Source of the DNA: Flavivirga algicola
GTDB taxonomy: Bacteria > Bacteroidota > Bacteroidia > Flavobacteriales > Flavobacteriaceae
DNA length: 64,000 nt
Assembly: GCF_012910715.1 (NCBI RefSeq)
Contig: NZ_JABBHF010000002.1
Span: 129,001-193,000, forward strand
Direction: 5' to 3'
Numbering within the stretch: the first letter of the stretch is position 1; each line of letters starts with the position of its first letter. The notes under the pieces are model-generated. The model ran no database searches and had not been told where the DNA came from. It saw only the letters and a program-made list of their open reading frames with translations. Shown piece after piece: positions 9,452-19,681 of the stretch. Position numbers and translations under genes: made by a program.

Positions 9452-9526
9452 TGTCACCCTAAGCACAGTCGAGACGCCTAATGAGTCAGGTCTATTAAAA
9501 AGTTCCCGACTGCACTCAAGCAGACA
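9452..9526. repeat. Imperfect inverted repeat downstream of nrdJ
   Basis: Segments 9452-9476 and 9502-9526 are imperfect inverted copies around a CACAGTCGAG/CCCGACTGCA core, of the kind seen as extragenic palindromes in flavobacteria. It lies between the ends of the convergent ABC ATPase and nrdJ genes and may act as a terminator. Confidence 0.45.
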
Positions 9527-9574
9527 ATTATATATCTTTCAAACTATTTCTATTTACATATCATACTCTAAATA

Positions 9575-12130
9575 TCAACCACATTTTGAAGACCCACAAT
9601 CTTTACAGGTCAAACAACCTTCTTGATATATCAAGTTTTCCGATTTACAGGAATCACATGTCTGTCCTTTAGCTGCTGTTCCATCTGCCACATAGCGTTT
9701 TAAAGCTCGGCCCACACCGTTTTTCCATGTATTGATAGACTCACTATCTAATTGTAAACTATTAATTAAATCGACAATTTTATCAATTGGCATTCCATGA
9801 CGAAGCGTACTGGAAATAAGTTTTGCATAGTTCCAGAATTCTGGATTAAATTTATGCGACAAACCTTCTATAGTTGTCTTGTAACCTCGTTTGTTTTCAT
9901 ATTGAAAATCGTAACGAGATGTTCCATTTTCTGTCCTATTTTTTATTATCAATCCGTTGTTTACCCAACGTGGTATTAAAATACCATCCTCATCATCTGT
10001 TAAACCTGTAAAAATCTCATAAGGTTTCTCCTCAATAATACCTATAAAGGCGATCCATTTTTCTTTATTATTCTGAAAACGAACTACATCTGCCTCTAAC
10101 ACTTGGGGGCGCTTTACAGGAAATGCCGTTAATAAATCTTTAGATGCTTCCTCTTTCTTATCATCATTAGAAATTAGTACACCAGAACGGGAACCATCCC
10201 TATAAACAGTAACACCTTTACAACCAACTTCCCAAGCTTTTAAATATAATTCGCCTACTAAATCTTCTGAAACATCATTAGGTAGGTTAATAGTAACACT
10301 TATAGAGTGGTCTACCCATTTTTGAATAGCGCCCTGCATACTGACTTTACTTAACCAATCCACATCGTTTGAAGTTGCTTTATAGTAGGGCGATTGTTTT
10401 ACCAAATCATTTAATTCATCCTGAGAGAAATTTTTAGTAGTATCTATCCCATTTACTTCCATCCATTGTTTAAATCTGTGGTGGAAAACAACATATTCTT
10501 CCCAGGAATCACCAACTTCATCAACAAAATCCACACGTACATCTTTATCATTCGGATTCACTTTTCTCCTACGTTTATAAACTGGTAAAAATACAGGCTC
10601 AATCCCAGAAGTTGTTTGCGTCATTAAACTTGTTGTTCCCGTTGGAGCTATGGTAAGCAGGGCAATATTTCTTCTACCATATTCTAACATTTCATAATAC
10701 AACTTGCTATCGGCTTCTTTTAAACGCTGTATAAATGGATTGTTTTTTTCACGTTCTGAATCAAAAATCGTAAAGGCACCACGTTCTTTTGCTAAATGTA
10801 CCGAAGCCCTATATGCTTCTATAGCTATTGTTTTGTGTACCTCCAATGAAAAAGCATTACCAGCTTCACTACCATATTGAATACCCAGTGCTGCTAACAT
10901 ATCGCCTTCAGCGGTAATACCAATACCAGTTCTGCGCCCTTCTTCTGCTTTTCTTTTTATATTGATCCATAAATGACGTTCGGTTGCCTTAACTTCATCC
11001 AACTCTGGATCTGCATCAATTTTCTGTAAAATTGTATCGATTTTCTCTAACTCCAGATCTATAATATCGTCCATAATACGTTGTGCTGCTGCAATATGTT
11101 TTTTGAACAATGAAAAGTCAAACTTAGCATGCTTTGTAAAAGGGTTTTCTACATAAGAAAATAAATTAATGGCCAAGAGCCTACAGGAATCATATGGGCA
11201 CAGGGGTATTTCCCCACATGGATTCGTAGATACTGTTTTATAACCCAAATCGGCATAACAATCTGGAAGGGATTCATTTATAATGGTATCCCAAAACAAG
11301 ATACCTGGTTCGGCAGATTTCCATGCATTATGAACAATCTTTTTCCACAAATCGGTTGCTTTTACGGTTTTAGAAACTTTAGGCTTTTTACTAAATACTG
11401 GGTATTTCTGAATATAATCTGTACTGTCCTTTACGGCTTTCATAAAATCATCGTCCATTCTAACCGATACATTAGCCCCAGTAACTTTTCCTTGTTCTAA
11501 TTTTGCATCAATAAAGTCTTCTGAATCTGGATGATTAATGGAAACCGATAGCATCAATGCACCACGTCTTCCATCCTGGGCTACTTCCCTAGTCGAATTC
11601 GAGTAACGTTCCATAAAAGGCACAATACCCGTAGAAGTTAGTGCTGAATTCTTAACCGAAGAACCTTTGGGACGAATATGTGACAAATCGTGACCTACCC
11701 CGCCTCTACGTTTCATGAGCTGCACCTGCTCTTGATCGATTTTCATGATACCACCATATGAATCTGACTCCCCCGAATTACCGATCACAAAACAATTTGA
11801 AAGGGATGCTATTTGAAACGGATTGCCTATACCAGCCATAGGGCTACCTTGTGGCACTATATATTTAAAATCTTTAATTAAGTCAAAAATATCATCTGCA
11901 GATAATGGATTTGCATATTTTTTTTCAATTCTTGCTAATTCATTAGCAATTCGAAGATGCATATCATTTGGGGTCAACTCATAAATATTTCCCTGAGAAT
12001 CTTTAAGCGCATATTTATTTAACCATACGCGAGCGGCTAAATCGTCATCATTAAAATATTTTAGCGATGCATTAAAGACTTGGTCTTGTGTGTACGTTTT
12101 TGGTGAAGTTTTTGTCACATTTTCATTCAT
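9575..12130 (-). CDS. nrdJ: Class II (adenosylcobalamin-dependent) ribonucleotide reductase
   Basis: 851 aa. NPCGEIPL (near residue 303) and APTGTTSLMTQTTSGIEP (near 495) are the conserved active-site segments of the NrdJ alpha chain. The last 30 residues contain four CxxC-type pairs (CDSC, CKDC and others), the zinc-ribbon-like tail of this subfamily. It reduces ribonucleoside diphosphates with a coenzyme-B12-generated thiyl radical and works without oxygen. It appears monocistronic. I saw no cobalamin riboswitch in the 184-bp upstream region. Confidence 0.93.
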   Translation of the reverse strand: MNENVTKTSPKTYTQDQVFNASLKYFNDDDLAARVWLNKYALKDSQGNIYELTPNDMHLRIANELARIEKKYANPLSADDIFDLIKDFKYIVPQGSPMAGIGNPFQIASLSNCFVIGNSGESDSYGGIMKIDQEQVQLMKRRGGVGHDLSHIRPKGSSVKNSALTSTGIVPFMERYSNSTREVAQDGRRGALMLSVSINHPDSEDFIDAKLEQGKVTGANVSVRMDDDFMKAVKDSTDYIQKYPVFSKKPKVSKTVKATDLWKKIVHNAWKSAEPGILFWDTIINESLPDCYADLGYKTVSTNPCGEIPLCPYDSCRLLAINLFSYVENPFTKHAKFDFSLFKKHIAAAQRIMDDIIDLELEKIDTILQKIDADPELDEVKATERHLWINIKRKAEEGRRTGIGITAEGDMLAALGIQYGSEAGNAFSLEVHKTIAIEAYRASVHLAKERGAFTIFDSEREKNNPFIQRLKEADSKLYYEMLEYGRRNIALLTIAPTGTTSLMTQTTSGIEPVFLPVYKRRRKVNPNDKDVRVDFVDEVGDSWEEYVVFHHRFKQWMEVNGIDTTKNFSQDELNDLVKQSPYYKATSNDVDWLSKVSMQGAIQKWVDHSISVTINLPNDVSEDLVGELYLKAWEVGCKGVTVYRDGSRSGVLISNDDKKEEASKDLLTAFPVKRPQVLEADVVRFQNNKEKWIAFIGIIEEKPYEIFTGLTDDEDGILIPRWVNNGLIIKNRTENGTSRYDFQYENKRGYKTTIEGLSHKFNPEFWNYAKLISSTLRHGMPIDKIVDLINSLQLDSESINTWKNGVGRALKRYVADGTAAKGQTCDSCKSENLIYQEGCLTCKDCGSSKCG

Positions 12131-12314
12131 TAGTAAGTTATATTTTGGATTATTTAATTACAGTATAAATAAACCAAAAGTGTTCAACTTAAAATATGAC
12201 AAAAATCATAAAGCTTACAAGCAATTAATCACAAAAAACTAAAAATCAATGTTTTAAATATTTATTAACATTAAAAAGTTAACAAATTTTTGAAATAAAA
12301 AAAGGAATGTTATT

Positions 12315-13277
12315 TTAAAAATCGACAGCAAATCCAACTCCTAAAATCTGTTTCCACTGCACCTTGGCTCCAGCTTCGTCAAACTCACCTTCAATTTCTG
12401 AAGGTTCTTTTGTTTTTACATCGTCGTCATATTTTAAATGGGAGCCTAAAGTCGCTCTTATAAAACTATTGACCTTAAAATTAAAATCGATTCTCCAGTC
12501 TAAATCTACGTTTCCAAAGTTGTTCACATAATCGGAATACAAGCTTACCACGTGCTTCATGTTTACATTATCTGCGACTTCCATCTCATAGCTATTGGTC
12601 ATTAAAATCCCAACTTCCTTCCTAACGTGTTCTCCTGGCGTAATAATATTACCATCTGCATCTAACACTGCAGGAGTTACCCCAAAAGAACCTGCATTCG
12701 CTAAATCTTCATCTAGTACAAAGGTTGCTTTTAAAGTTATCGGAGAAAAGTAAAATGACAATTCTTCAATGTCCTTTCCATATTCCATACCGCCACCAAA
12801 GAACAAATACCCAGGAGCAAGTAATCTGGAAATTGGCACCTCTCTATTCGGATATTTATAACCATTAGTTAGCTGTGTTTTAAAATTAAGTCTTGCTGAA
12901 TAAAACCAATTTGACGATTTATTTGGCTTATAACCTAAATTTGAAGTGATTTCAAATAAATCGTCTGTTTTTCTTAACTCTCTTGCTTGTTGTTTATTTA
13001 TTCCATAACGTACAGACACATCGTTTCTCCAGGCGAAAAATTTATCTCTATAATTTGCAGAAGACCGAAGCCCCAAAAGACCAGATATTGAATTACTACC
13101 ACCAGAGTTCCAATTATTAAATGAAACCTGGCTTAAATCTACAGTCGCCTTATTTTTTTGAACCCATTGTGGGCCTCCAGATTGTTTCTTTACCTTTTTT
13201 TGTAAAAAAAGTGAATCTGGTTGTGCAGAAATTAACTGAAAAAAGAAAAAAAGAGGGATTAATAATACATTTTTCAT
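12315..13277 (-). CDS. DUF3078 family protein, probable outer-membrane protein
   Basis: 320 aa with an N-terminal signal peptide ending near residue 18 (FFFQLISAQ). The segment WVQKNKATVDLSQVSFNNW and the following NSISGLLGLRS match what I know of the flavobacterial DUF3078 family, and the alternating hydrophobic pattern up to a C-terminal aromatic-ending strand (GVGFAVDF) suggests an outer-membrane beta-barrel. Function unknown. It sits between purM and nrdJ on the same strand. Confidence 0.8.
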   Translation of the reverse strand: MKNVLLIPLFFFFQLISAQPDSLFLQKKVKKQSGGPQWVQKNKATVDLSQVSFNNWNSGGSNSISGLLGLRSSANYRDKFFAWRNDVSVRYGINKQQARELRKTDDLFEITSNLGYKPNKSSNWFYSARLNFKTQLTNGYKYPNREVPISRLLAPGYLFFGGGMEYGKDIEELSFYFSPITLKATFVLDEDLANAGSFGVTPAVLDADGNIITPGEHVRKEVGILMTNSYEMEVADNVNMKHVVSLYSDYVNNFGNVDLDWRIDFNFKVNSFIRATLGSHLKYDDDVKTKEPSEIEGEFDEAGAKVQWKQILGVGFAVDF

Positions 13278-13353
13278 GACTAATGGCTATAGGTTGATTA
13301 AACAATAAAACCTCCTATCAATAATCATTCCATTTTAATGAATAATATGAAGT

Positions 13354-14532
13354 TTAATAATTAAACTCTCCGAACTCAGATTTTATTGTCAGTTTTTTTG
13401 TCTTTGAAGCTTCTACCCTTCCAATTATTTTAGCATCAACATTAAAAGATTTAGAAATAGTGATGATATTTTCTGCAACTTCTGGACTTACATATAATTC
13501 CATTCTATGTCCACAATTAAACACTTGATACATTTCTTTCCAATCGGTTTTAGATTGCTCTTGAATAAGTTTAAACAATGGTGGAATTGGAAACATATTA
13601 TCTTTTACGATATGAAATTCGTCCACAAAGTGAAGGATTTTAGTTTGTGCCCCTCCACTACAATGAACCATCCCGTGAATGGTTTCACTGTTATATTCCG
13701 ATAAGATCTTTTTTATAATTGGTGCATATGTTCTTGTTGGAGATAATACCAATTTACCAGCATCAATAGGAGCATCTTCAACAGCGTCTGTTAATTTTAC
13801 AGCACCAGAATACACTAATTCTTCAGGAACAGATGCATCAAAACTTTCTGGATATTTTTCTGCTAAATACTTACTAAAAACATCATGTCGTGCAGACGTT
13901 AAACCATTACTTCCCATACCGCCATTATATGCTTTCTCATAGGTTGCTTGTCCGAAAGATTCCAAGCCAATAATTACATCTCCAGCTTTAATATTTGCAT
14001 TATTAATAACATCTTCTCGTTTCATTCTAGCTGTAACCGTGGAGTCTACAATAATGGTTCTTACTAAATCACCAACATCGGCAGTCTCTCCTCCTGTAGA
14101 ATGAATGGTTACGCCAAACGACTTTAAATCTTCCAGTAATTCTTCTGTACCATTTATAATGGCAGAAAGCACTTCTCCTGGAATTAAATTCTTATTTCTT
14201 CCAATTGTAGAAGACAACATAATGTTATCGGTAGCCCCCACACATAATAAATCGTCAATATTCATGATTAAAGCATCCTGTGCAATCCCTTTCCAAACGG
14301 AAACATCACCAGTTTCTTTCCAATACATATAAGCTAAAGATGACTTGGTCCCTGCTCCATCTGCATGCATGATCAAGCAATAGTCTTCGTCATTTGTTAG
14401 ATAATCTGGTACTATTTTACAGAATGCCTTTGGAAATAACCCTTTATCTATATTTTTTATCGCATTATGCACATCTTCTTTGGAAGCGGAAACCCCACGT
14501 TGTGCGTATCGTTTAGAAACTTCTTGACTCAT
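13354..14532 (-). CDS. purM: Phosphoribosylformylglycinamidine cyclo-ligase
   Basis: 392 aa, the longer AIR synthetase form found in Bacteroidota. HADGAGTKSSLAY near residue 55, IGRNKNLIPGE and STGGETADVGD (near 144) are the family's ATP- and substrate-binding segments. It closes the imidazole ring of AIR, the fifth step of purine synthesis, in the cytoplasm. It is followed on the same strand by the DUF3078 gene after 76 bp. Confidence 0.95.
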   Translation of the reverse strand: MSQEVSKRYAQRGVSASKEDVHNAIKNIDKGLFPKAFCKIVPDYLTNDEDYCLIMHADGAGTKSSLAYMYWKETGDVSVWKGIAQDALIMNIDDLLCVGATDNIMLSSTIGRNKNLIPGEVLSAIINGTEELLEDLKSFGVTIHSTGGETADVGDLVRTIIVDSTVTARMKREDVINNANIKAGDVIIGLESFGQATYEKAYNGGMGSNGLTSARHDVFSKYLAEKYPESFDASVPEELVYSGAVKLTDAVEDAPIDAGKLVLSPTRTYAPIIKKILSEYNSETIHGMVHCSGGAQTKILHFVDEFHIVKDNMFPIPPLFKLIQEQSKTDWKEMYQVFNCGHRMELYVSPEVAENIITISKSFNVDAKIIGRVEASKTKKLTIKSEFGEFNY

Positions 14533-14950
14533 AATATCTTATTGTGGTGCAAAAGTAAAGGAATATTTTAAAATTAACCATCCTTATGGCAAGTATGTGA
14601 TACATTTTATTTGCTATATTTTATCAAAGAAAATAAAACTTTATACTTATTTAACAGATTGCTGCACGCCAGCTACGCTTTAGGATATGGAAGTTGATGC
14701 ATTTGAAACTGAGTCGCAAAATATGCTTCGACACGCTCAGCAGGACGGACTATACTTAATTTGCCTTTTCGATTTAATGATGCTTTTCATATAACAAAGT
14801 TGACAATTGAACAATATAATGTCAATCCGAGCTTGTCGAGGATTATGATCGGTTATCTCAAAACAAATCTTTATTATAATCGTTTGGACATGTTATAGAA
14901 ATCGGTGTTGACTAAAAAAAGTTCTTACAATGACACAAAAATATTAATAA
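14533..14950. other. Gene-free stretch between GSIII and purM
   Basis: No supportable ORF. It contains two imperfectly inverted copies of a CTTCGACAxGCTCxG-type element at 14725-14748 and 14820-14842, which resemble flavobacterial extragenic palindromes. The part nearest 14532 should hold the purM promoter, but I see no clean TAnnTTTG box. Confidence 0.5.
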
Positions 14951-17137
14951 CTATCTCGTAAATAACAATTCCCGATATTTTGTCAATGGCCAAATCTCGT
15001 CATCGACCAGCAATTCCAACTTATCACAATGATACCGAATATCATCAAATAGAGGCTTTACTTTTTTGCAATAAGCCATGGCTTTCTTTTCTATATCTTC
15101 AAACGCATTTGCTTCTTTACGTTCGTTTATCATTTTTGTAACATTGACATTGATGCCTTCGATATGACTGGAAATCTCTTCAATTAAATTGATCTGCTCT
15201 TTGGAAATAGAATTAAACTTTTTGTCGAATATTTCCTTTAGCCCCCTAACATTTTCAATTAAAATGTTTTGGTATTTAACTGCAGTAGGCACGATGTGGT
15301 TACGTGCAATATCACCCAATACACGACTTTCAATTTGTACATGCATGATATAGGCTTCTACCTCTATTTCATAGCGTGCTTTGGTTTCAACCCTACTCAT
15401 AACATCCATTTCTTCAAATAATGCGATCGTTTGCTCAGAAATTTTAGCTTTTAAAGCTTCAGGTGTTGCTTTATTATTGCTTAAACCTCTTTTTTTGGCT
15501 TCATCCTCCCACTCTTTTCCATAACCATTCCCTTCGAATAAAATATTTTTAGTAGACTTGATATATTCTCTCAACACATTGAATATAGCTTCGTCTTTCT
15601 TTAAATCTTTCTTATCTATTAGCTTATCTACTTCTATTTTAAAATCCTTTAGTTGCTTTGCAACTATGGTATTTAGTACGGTCATGGGCTTACCACAATT
15701 CGCTGTAGATCCTACGGCTCTAAACTCAAATTTATTACCCGTAAATGCAAAAGGTGATGTTCTGTTTCTGTCTGTATTGTCAAGTAAAACATCAGGTATT
15801 TTACCGACAACATTTAGTTTAAGTTCTGTTTTTTCCTGAGGCGACAATTTTCCTTTGGTCACCCCTTCCAATTCTTCTAAAACTTTGGTTAACTGTTCTC
15901 CAATAAATACGGAAATTATTGCTGGGGGCGCTTCATTAGCCCCCAACCTATGGTCATTGCTGGCCGAAGCAATCGCTGCCCTTAACAATGCTTCATGTTC
16001 ATGAACAGCTTTAATGGTATTGATAAAAAATGTTAGAAACTGCAGATTGCTCATCGGCGTTTTTCCTGGTCCCAGTAAATTAACACCCGTATCTGTAGAT
16101 AATGACCAGTTATTATGCTTACCAGAGCCATTAATACCCTTAAATGGTTTTTCGTGTAATAGTACCTTAAAATTATGACGTGATGCTACGCGTCCCATAA
16201 TATCCATTAAAAGCGAATTATGGTCTACTGCTAAGTTAGCTTCTTCGTAAATTGGAGCTAACTCAAATTGATTAGGTGCTACCTCGTTATGTCTCGTCTT
16301 TACAGGAATTCCCAAAAGCATACATTCTGTTTCCAATTCACGCATAAAATTTAAGGCCCTGTTGGGGATTGACCCAAAATAATGATCGTCTAATTGTTGA
16401 CCTTTAGCAGGCGAATGTCCTAATAGTGTTCTACCTGTTAAGGAAATATCGGGACGACTGGCAGCCAACATTTTATCTACTAAAAAATATTCTTGTTCCC
16501 ATCCCAAAGAGGATGATACTTTCTTTACGTTTTTATCAAAATATTTACAAATAGCCGTAGCCGCACCATCTACAGCATGTAGCGCTCGCAACAAAGGGGT
16601 TTTATAATCTAATGCCTCTCCTGTATAGGCTACAAAAATAGTTGGAATACATAGGGTTGTTCCATAAATAAACGCTGGAGATGTAGGATCCCATGCCGTA
16701 TATCCACGGGCTTCAAATGTATTTCTAATACCACCACTAGGAAAACTGGAAGCATCGGGTTCTTGTTGCACTAACTGACTGCCCCCAAACTTTTCAATAG
16801 ACATACCGTCACCAATCGTTTCAAAAAACGCATCATGCTTTTCTGCAGTTGCTCCAGTTAACGGTTGAAACCAGTGTGTATAATGAGTGACCCCTTTTGA
16901 TAATGCCCAATCCTTCATTGAAGATGCCACCTGATCTGCTATACTCCTATCTATTTTTTTACCATATTGAATCGCATTTGTAACACCTTTAAAAGCATCT
17001 TTTGTTAAATATTGACGCATGGTATTTTCATTAAACACATGTTTTCCAAATAGATCTGACCTGCGCCCTTTTTCTTCTACAATGACTGGTTTATAATTAA
17101 GAGATTCTTTAATAGCATGAAATCGTAATGTGGACAT
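14951..17137 (-). CDS. glnN: Glutamine synthetase type III
   Basis: 728 aa, the size of GSIII, against about 470 for GSI. Family segments seen are the long GSIII-specific N-terminal region, GHSPAKGQQLDDHYFG near residue 240, the GSGKHNNWSLSTD segment near 340 and ANEAPPAIISVFIG near 400. It makes glutamine from glutamate, ammonia and ATP, probably as a dodecamer. It is divergent from a GSII gene across 277 bp. A CAAAAATA on the plus strand at 17183-17190 is a minus-strand TATTTTTG box for this gene. Confidence 0.95.
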   Translation of the reverse strand: MSTLRFHAIKESLNYKPVIVEEKGRRSDLFGKHVFNENTMRQYLTKDAFKGVTNAIQYGKKIDRSIADQVASSMKDWALSKGVTHYTHWFQPLTGATAEKHDAFFETIGDGMSIEKFGGSQLVQQEPDASSFPSGGIRNTFEARGYTAWDPTSPAFIYGTTLCIPTIFVAYTGEALDYKTPLLRALHAVDGAATAICKYFDKNVKKVSSSLGWEQEYFLVDKMLAASRPDISLTGRTLLGHSPAKGQQLDDHYFGSIPNRALNFMRELETECMLLGIPVKTRHNEVAPNQFELAPIYEEANLAVDHNSLLMDIMGRVASRHNFKVLLHEKPFKGINGSGKHNNWSLSTDTGVNLLGPGKTPMSNLQFLTFFINTIKAVHEHEALLRAAIASASNDHRLGANEAPPAIISVFIGEQLTKVLEELEGVTKGKLSPQEKTELKLNVVGKIPDVLLDNTDRNRTSPFAFTGNKFEFRAVGSTANCGKPMTVLNTIVAKQLKDFKIEVDKLIDKKDLKKDEAIFNVLREYIKSTKNILFEGNGYGKEWEDEAKKRGLSNNKATPEALKAKISEQTIALFEEMDVMSRVETKARYEIEVEAYIMHVQIESRVLGDIARNHIVPTAVKYQNILIENVRGLKEIFDKKFNSISKEQINLIEEISSHIEGINVNVTKMINERKEANAFEDIEKKAMAYCKKVKPLFDDIRYHCDKLELLVDDEIWPLTKYRELLFTR

Positions 17138-17182
17138 TTTCAGAAAATTAATTTAAGGTTTGCAATAATTATAGTATCCCTG

Positions 17183-17190
17183 CAAAAATA
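17183..17190 (-). promoter_or_regulatory. Candidate -7 box of the GSIII gene
   Basis: Minus strand reads TATTTTTG, matching TAnnTTTG, about 46 bp upstream of the ATG. The only nearby CAA (17202) is too close to be a normal -33 element, so the promoter may need an activator or the call may be chance in A/T-rich DNA. Confidence 0.35.
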
Positions 17191-17369
17191 AGTAGCTAAA
17201 ACAATAAAAACATGAAAACATGAAAATTTATTGTTAACATTTTTACAATTTTTATATAAAATAATACTCTTTTTTTAAAATAAACCTTAAAATAATGGGG
17301 TATAAATAAAAATAACTAATACTTACAGCAAAATACCCCCTATAAATTTAAAGTATTTATATAATAATT

Positions 17370-17377
17370 TATATTTG
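17370..17377 (+). promoter_or_regulatory. Candidate -7 box of the GSII gene
   Basis: TATATTTG matches TAnnTTTG and lies 37 bp before the ATG at 17415. No TTG is present at the expected -33 spacing. Tentative. Confidence 0.4.
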
Positions 17378-17414
17378 TGCATATTATTAAAATTTCATTC
17401 ATAAAATATTTATT

Positions 17415-18431
17415 ATGGCAAAAATTAAATTAGAATACCTTTGGTTAGATGGTTATAAGCCAACTCAAAACTTGAGAAGTAAAACTAAGGTAGAAGAGCA
17501 TGAGAACTTTAAAGGAACGTTAGAAGAGTTAAGTACTTGGTCTTTTGATGGATCATCAACAAAACAAGCTGAGGGAGGATCTTCAGACTGTTTATTAAAA
17601 CCTGTGGCGATATACCCAGATCCTGCTCGTATTAATGGATATTTAGTTATGACTGAAGTTTTGAATGCCGATGGAACACCACACGATTCTAATGCAAGAG
17701 CAACTATTGATGATGACGATAATGATTTCTGGTTCGGATTTGAGCAAGAATACTTTATCATGGATACACATACACAACTGCCTTTAGGATTCCCTATTGG
17801 AGGATATCCTGGACCACAAGGTATGTACTACTGTTCTGTTGGTGGAAAAAACACACATGGTAGAGATTTCGTAGAAGAGCATGCTAACTTATGTATTGAT
17901 GCTGGTTTAAACTTTGAAGGTATCAATCAAGAGGTTGCTAGCGGACAATGGGAATTCCAATTATTTGCTAAAGGAGCTAAAAAAGCTGGTGACGAAATTT
18001 GGGTTGCTAGATATTTACTAGACAGATTAACTGAAAAATACGGATACTATATCGAATATCATCCAAAACCTGTAAAAGGTGACTGGAATGGTTCTGGTAT
18101 GCACGCAAATTTCTCTAACACGACTTTAAGAACTTGTGGTTCTAAAGAAGTTTACGAGAAAATATGTGAAGCGTTTAGACCTGTTACCAAAGAACACATT
18201 GAAGTATATGGTGAGTTTAACGATCAACGTTTAACTGGTTTACACGAAACTGCTTCTATTAATGATTTCTCTTACGGAGTATCAGATAGAGGGGCATCTA
18301 TTCGTATTCCTATCATCACTGTAGAAAAAGGATGGAAAGGCTGGTTAGAAGACAGAAGACCAGCTTCTAATGGAGATCCATACAAAATTGCTGGTAGAAT
18401 TGTTAAGACTGTTAAATCCGCTAACATCTAA
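17415..18431 (+). CDS. glnA: Glutamine synthetase, type II-like
   Basis: 338 aa, much shorter than GSI or GSIII and close to the eukaryote-like GSII size. The beta-grasp N-terminal region has LEYLWLDGY and STWSFDGSST, the catalytic region FGFEQEYFIM (residues near 110), and NGSGMHANFS near 235, all typical of GSII. It is a second glutamine synthetase of different subfamily next to GSIII and divergently transcribed, so the pair probably covers different nitrogen conditions. It ends at a strong hairpin shared with the convergent antiporter gene. Confidence 0.93.
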   Translation: MAKIKLEYLWLDGYKPTQNLRSKTKVEEHENFKGTLEELSTWSFDGSSTKQAEGGSSDCLLKPVAIYPDPARINGYLVMTEVLNADGTPHDSNARATIDDDDNDFWFGFEQEYFIMDTHTQLPLGFPIGGYPGPQGMYYCSVGGKNTHGRDFVEEHANLCIDAGLNFEGINQEVASGQWEFQLFAKGAKKAGDEIWVARYLLDRLTEKYGYYIEYHPKPVKGDWNGSGMHANFSNTTLRTCGSKEVYEKICEAFRPVTKEHIEVYGEFNDQRLTGLHETASINDFSYGVSDRGASIRIPIITVEKGWKGWLEDRRPASNGDPYKIAGRIVKTVKSANI

Positions 18432-18451
18432 AACATATCAGTTTTGTTCAT

Positions 18452-18493
18452 AATAAAAAAAGACTTGCAAAAAATTGCAAGTCTTTTTTTATT
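18452..18493. terminator. Bidirectional intrinsic terminator
   Basis: A perfect inverted repeat with 19-bp arms (18452-18470 and 18475-18493; core AGACTTGCAA/TTGCAAGTCT) and a 4-nt loop, flanked by A-runs on one side and T-runs on the other. It lies between the convergent GSII and antiporter genes and can stop transcription from both sides. Confidence 0.9.
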
Positions 18494-18516
18494 ATCTAAA
18501 GTAACGCTTATAAATT

Positions 18517-19461
18517 TCACCCTCTGGTAAATATTAAGAACATAAAAATGCCATAGGCAAATACCAAAAAGAATCCTTTTGCCCTGCTTATTTGCAATTT
18601 CTTTGGCAAGAGTATTAATGGTATTAAAATAAAACTGAATCCTAACATCCAAAAAATATCATTGGATAGTATTTGGGGCTCGGTGATCGAAATAGGTTTT
18701 ATGATGGCTGTTAAGCCCAAAACCGATGCAATATTAAAAATATTAGATCCAATTAAATTACCCAAAGAAATCGCTTTTTCCTGCTTTGCTGCCGCGATAA
18801 CTGATGCTGCTAATTCTGGCACACTGGTTCCTATAGCGATTAAAGACACACCTATTACAGCTTCGCTCACGCCAACCGAACGCGCAATGTCCTTAGAGCC
18901 TTCTACCAACCATTCACTTCCAAAATATAGAGCAGCTGCGCCTATAACCAACCAAAGGACTATTTTAAAATTTGAAACCATGGCCAAAGCTTCATCTACC
19001 TCTTCTACATCTGTTTCTTTCTTTCCTTTTTTTATCAATGCATATAAAAAAACGATAAGACCTAAAAATAAAATTCCCCCTTCTACAGCAGTAAGTACCT
19101 TATCATTTTTAAGAAAATAGTACAAGACTATGGAGAAAACCATCATGACGGGCCAATTAATCTTGTAAAACGATTTATCAACAGCTATAGCGCCTACCAT
19201 TGCAGTCACCCCTAATACTAATGCTATGTTCGCAATATTAGAGCCTATAACATTGTTTATTGCGATAGCCGACGAGCCCGATAATGCAGCCTGAATACTA
19301 ACCAAGAGCTCAGGAGCCGACGTTGCGAAAGAAACCACCGTCATACCAATGACCATTTTAGACATGCTGAACTTAAATGATAACGCTACCGAAGAACGCA
19401 CCAGAAACTCACCTCCTATGACTAATAATGTAAAACCAAGGATAACCCAAAGTATACTCAT
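18517..19461 (-). CDS. Calcium/sodium antiporter of the CaCA family
   Basis: 314 aa, about ten transmembrane helices in two homologous halves. The repeats carry SFATSAPELLVS with GSNIANIALVLG in the first half and AIGTSVPELAAS with GSNIFNIASVLG in the second, the alpha-repeat ion-binding motifs of the YrbG-type K+-independent Na+/Ca2+ exchangers. It works in the inner membrane. Alone on its strand, ending at the shared terminator. Confidence 0.93.
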   Translation of the reverse strand: MSILWVILGFTLLVIGGEFLVRSSVALSFKFSMSKMVIGMTVVSFATSAPELLVSIQAALSGSSAIAINNVIGSNIANIALVLGVTAMVGAIAVDKSFYKINWPVMMVFSIVLYYFLKNDKVLTAVEGGILFLGLIVFLYALIKKGKKETDVEEVDEALAMVSNFKIVLWLVIGAAALYFGSEWLVEGSKDIARSVGVSEAVIGVSLIAIGTSVPELAASVIAAAKQEKAISLGNLIGSNIFNIASVLGLTAIIKPISITEPQILSNDIFWMLGFSFILIPLILLPKKLQISRAKGFFLVFAYGIFMFLIFTRG

Positions 19462-19681
19462 AAAAATATTTTTTTTACGAAGATAGCATAAGAATTATGA
19501 TTAACGATTTTAAATACTTATTGAATGCCATCTTTTGTTTTAAAAGCCTGGAGATGAAGTTTCCAGATTAGTTTTTTTTGATTATATATACTCTAATTGA
19601 TAAAATTTATATAAATTTAGCCACAATCATATAACACATTTTAAACAAATATCAATTATGATTAAATAGCTGGTTTCTCAA

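Noticed and set aside
12131-12314. A cobalamin riboswitch was sought upstream of nrdJ.
   Set aside because: The region is A/T-rich with no B12-box or stable multi-stem fold visible.
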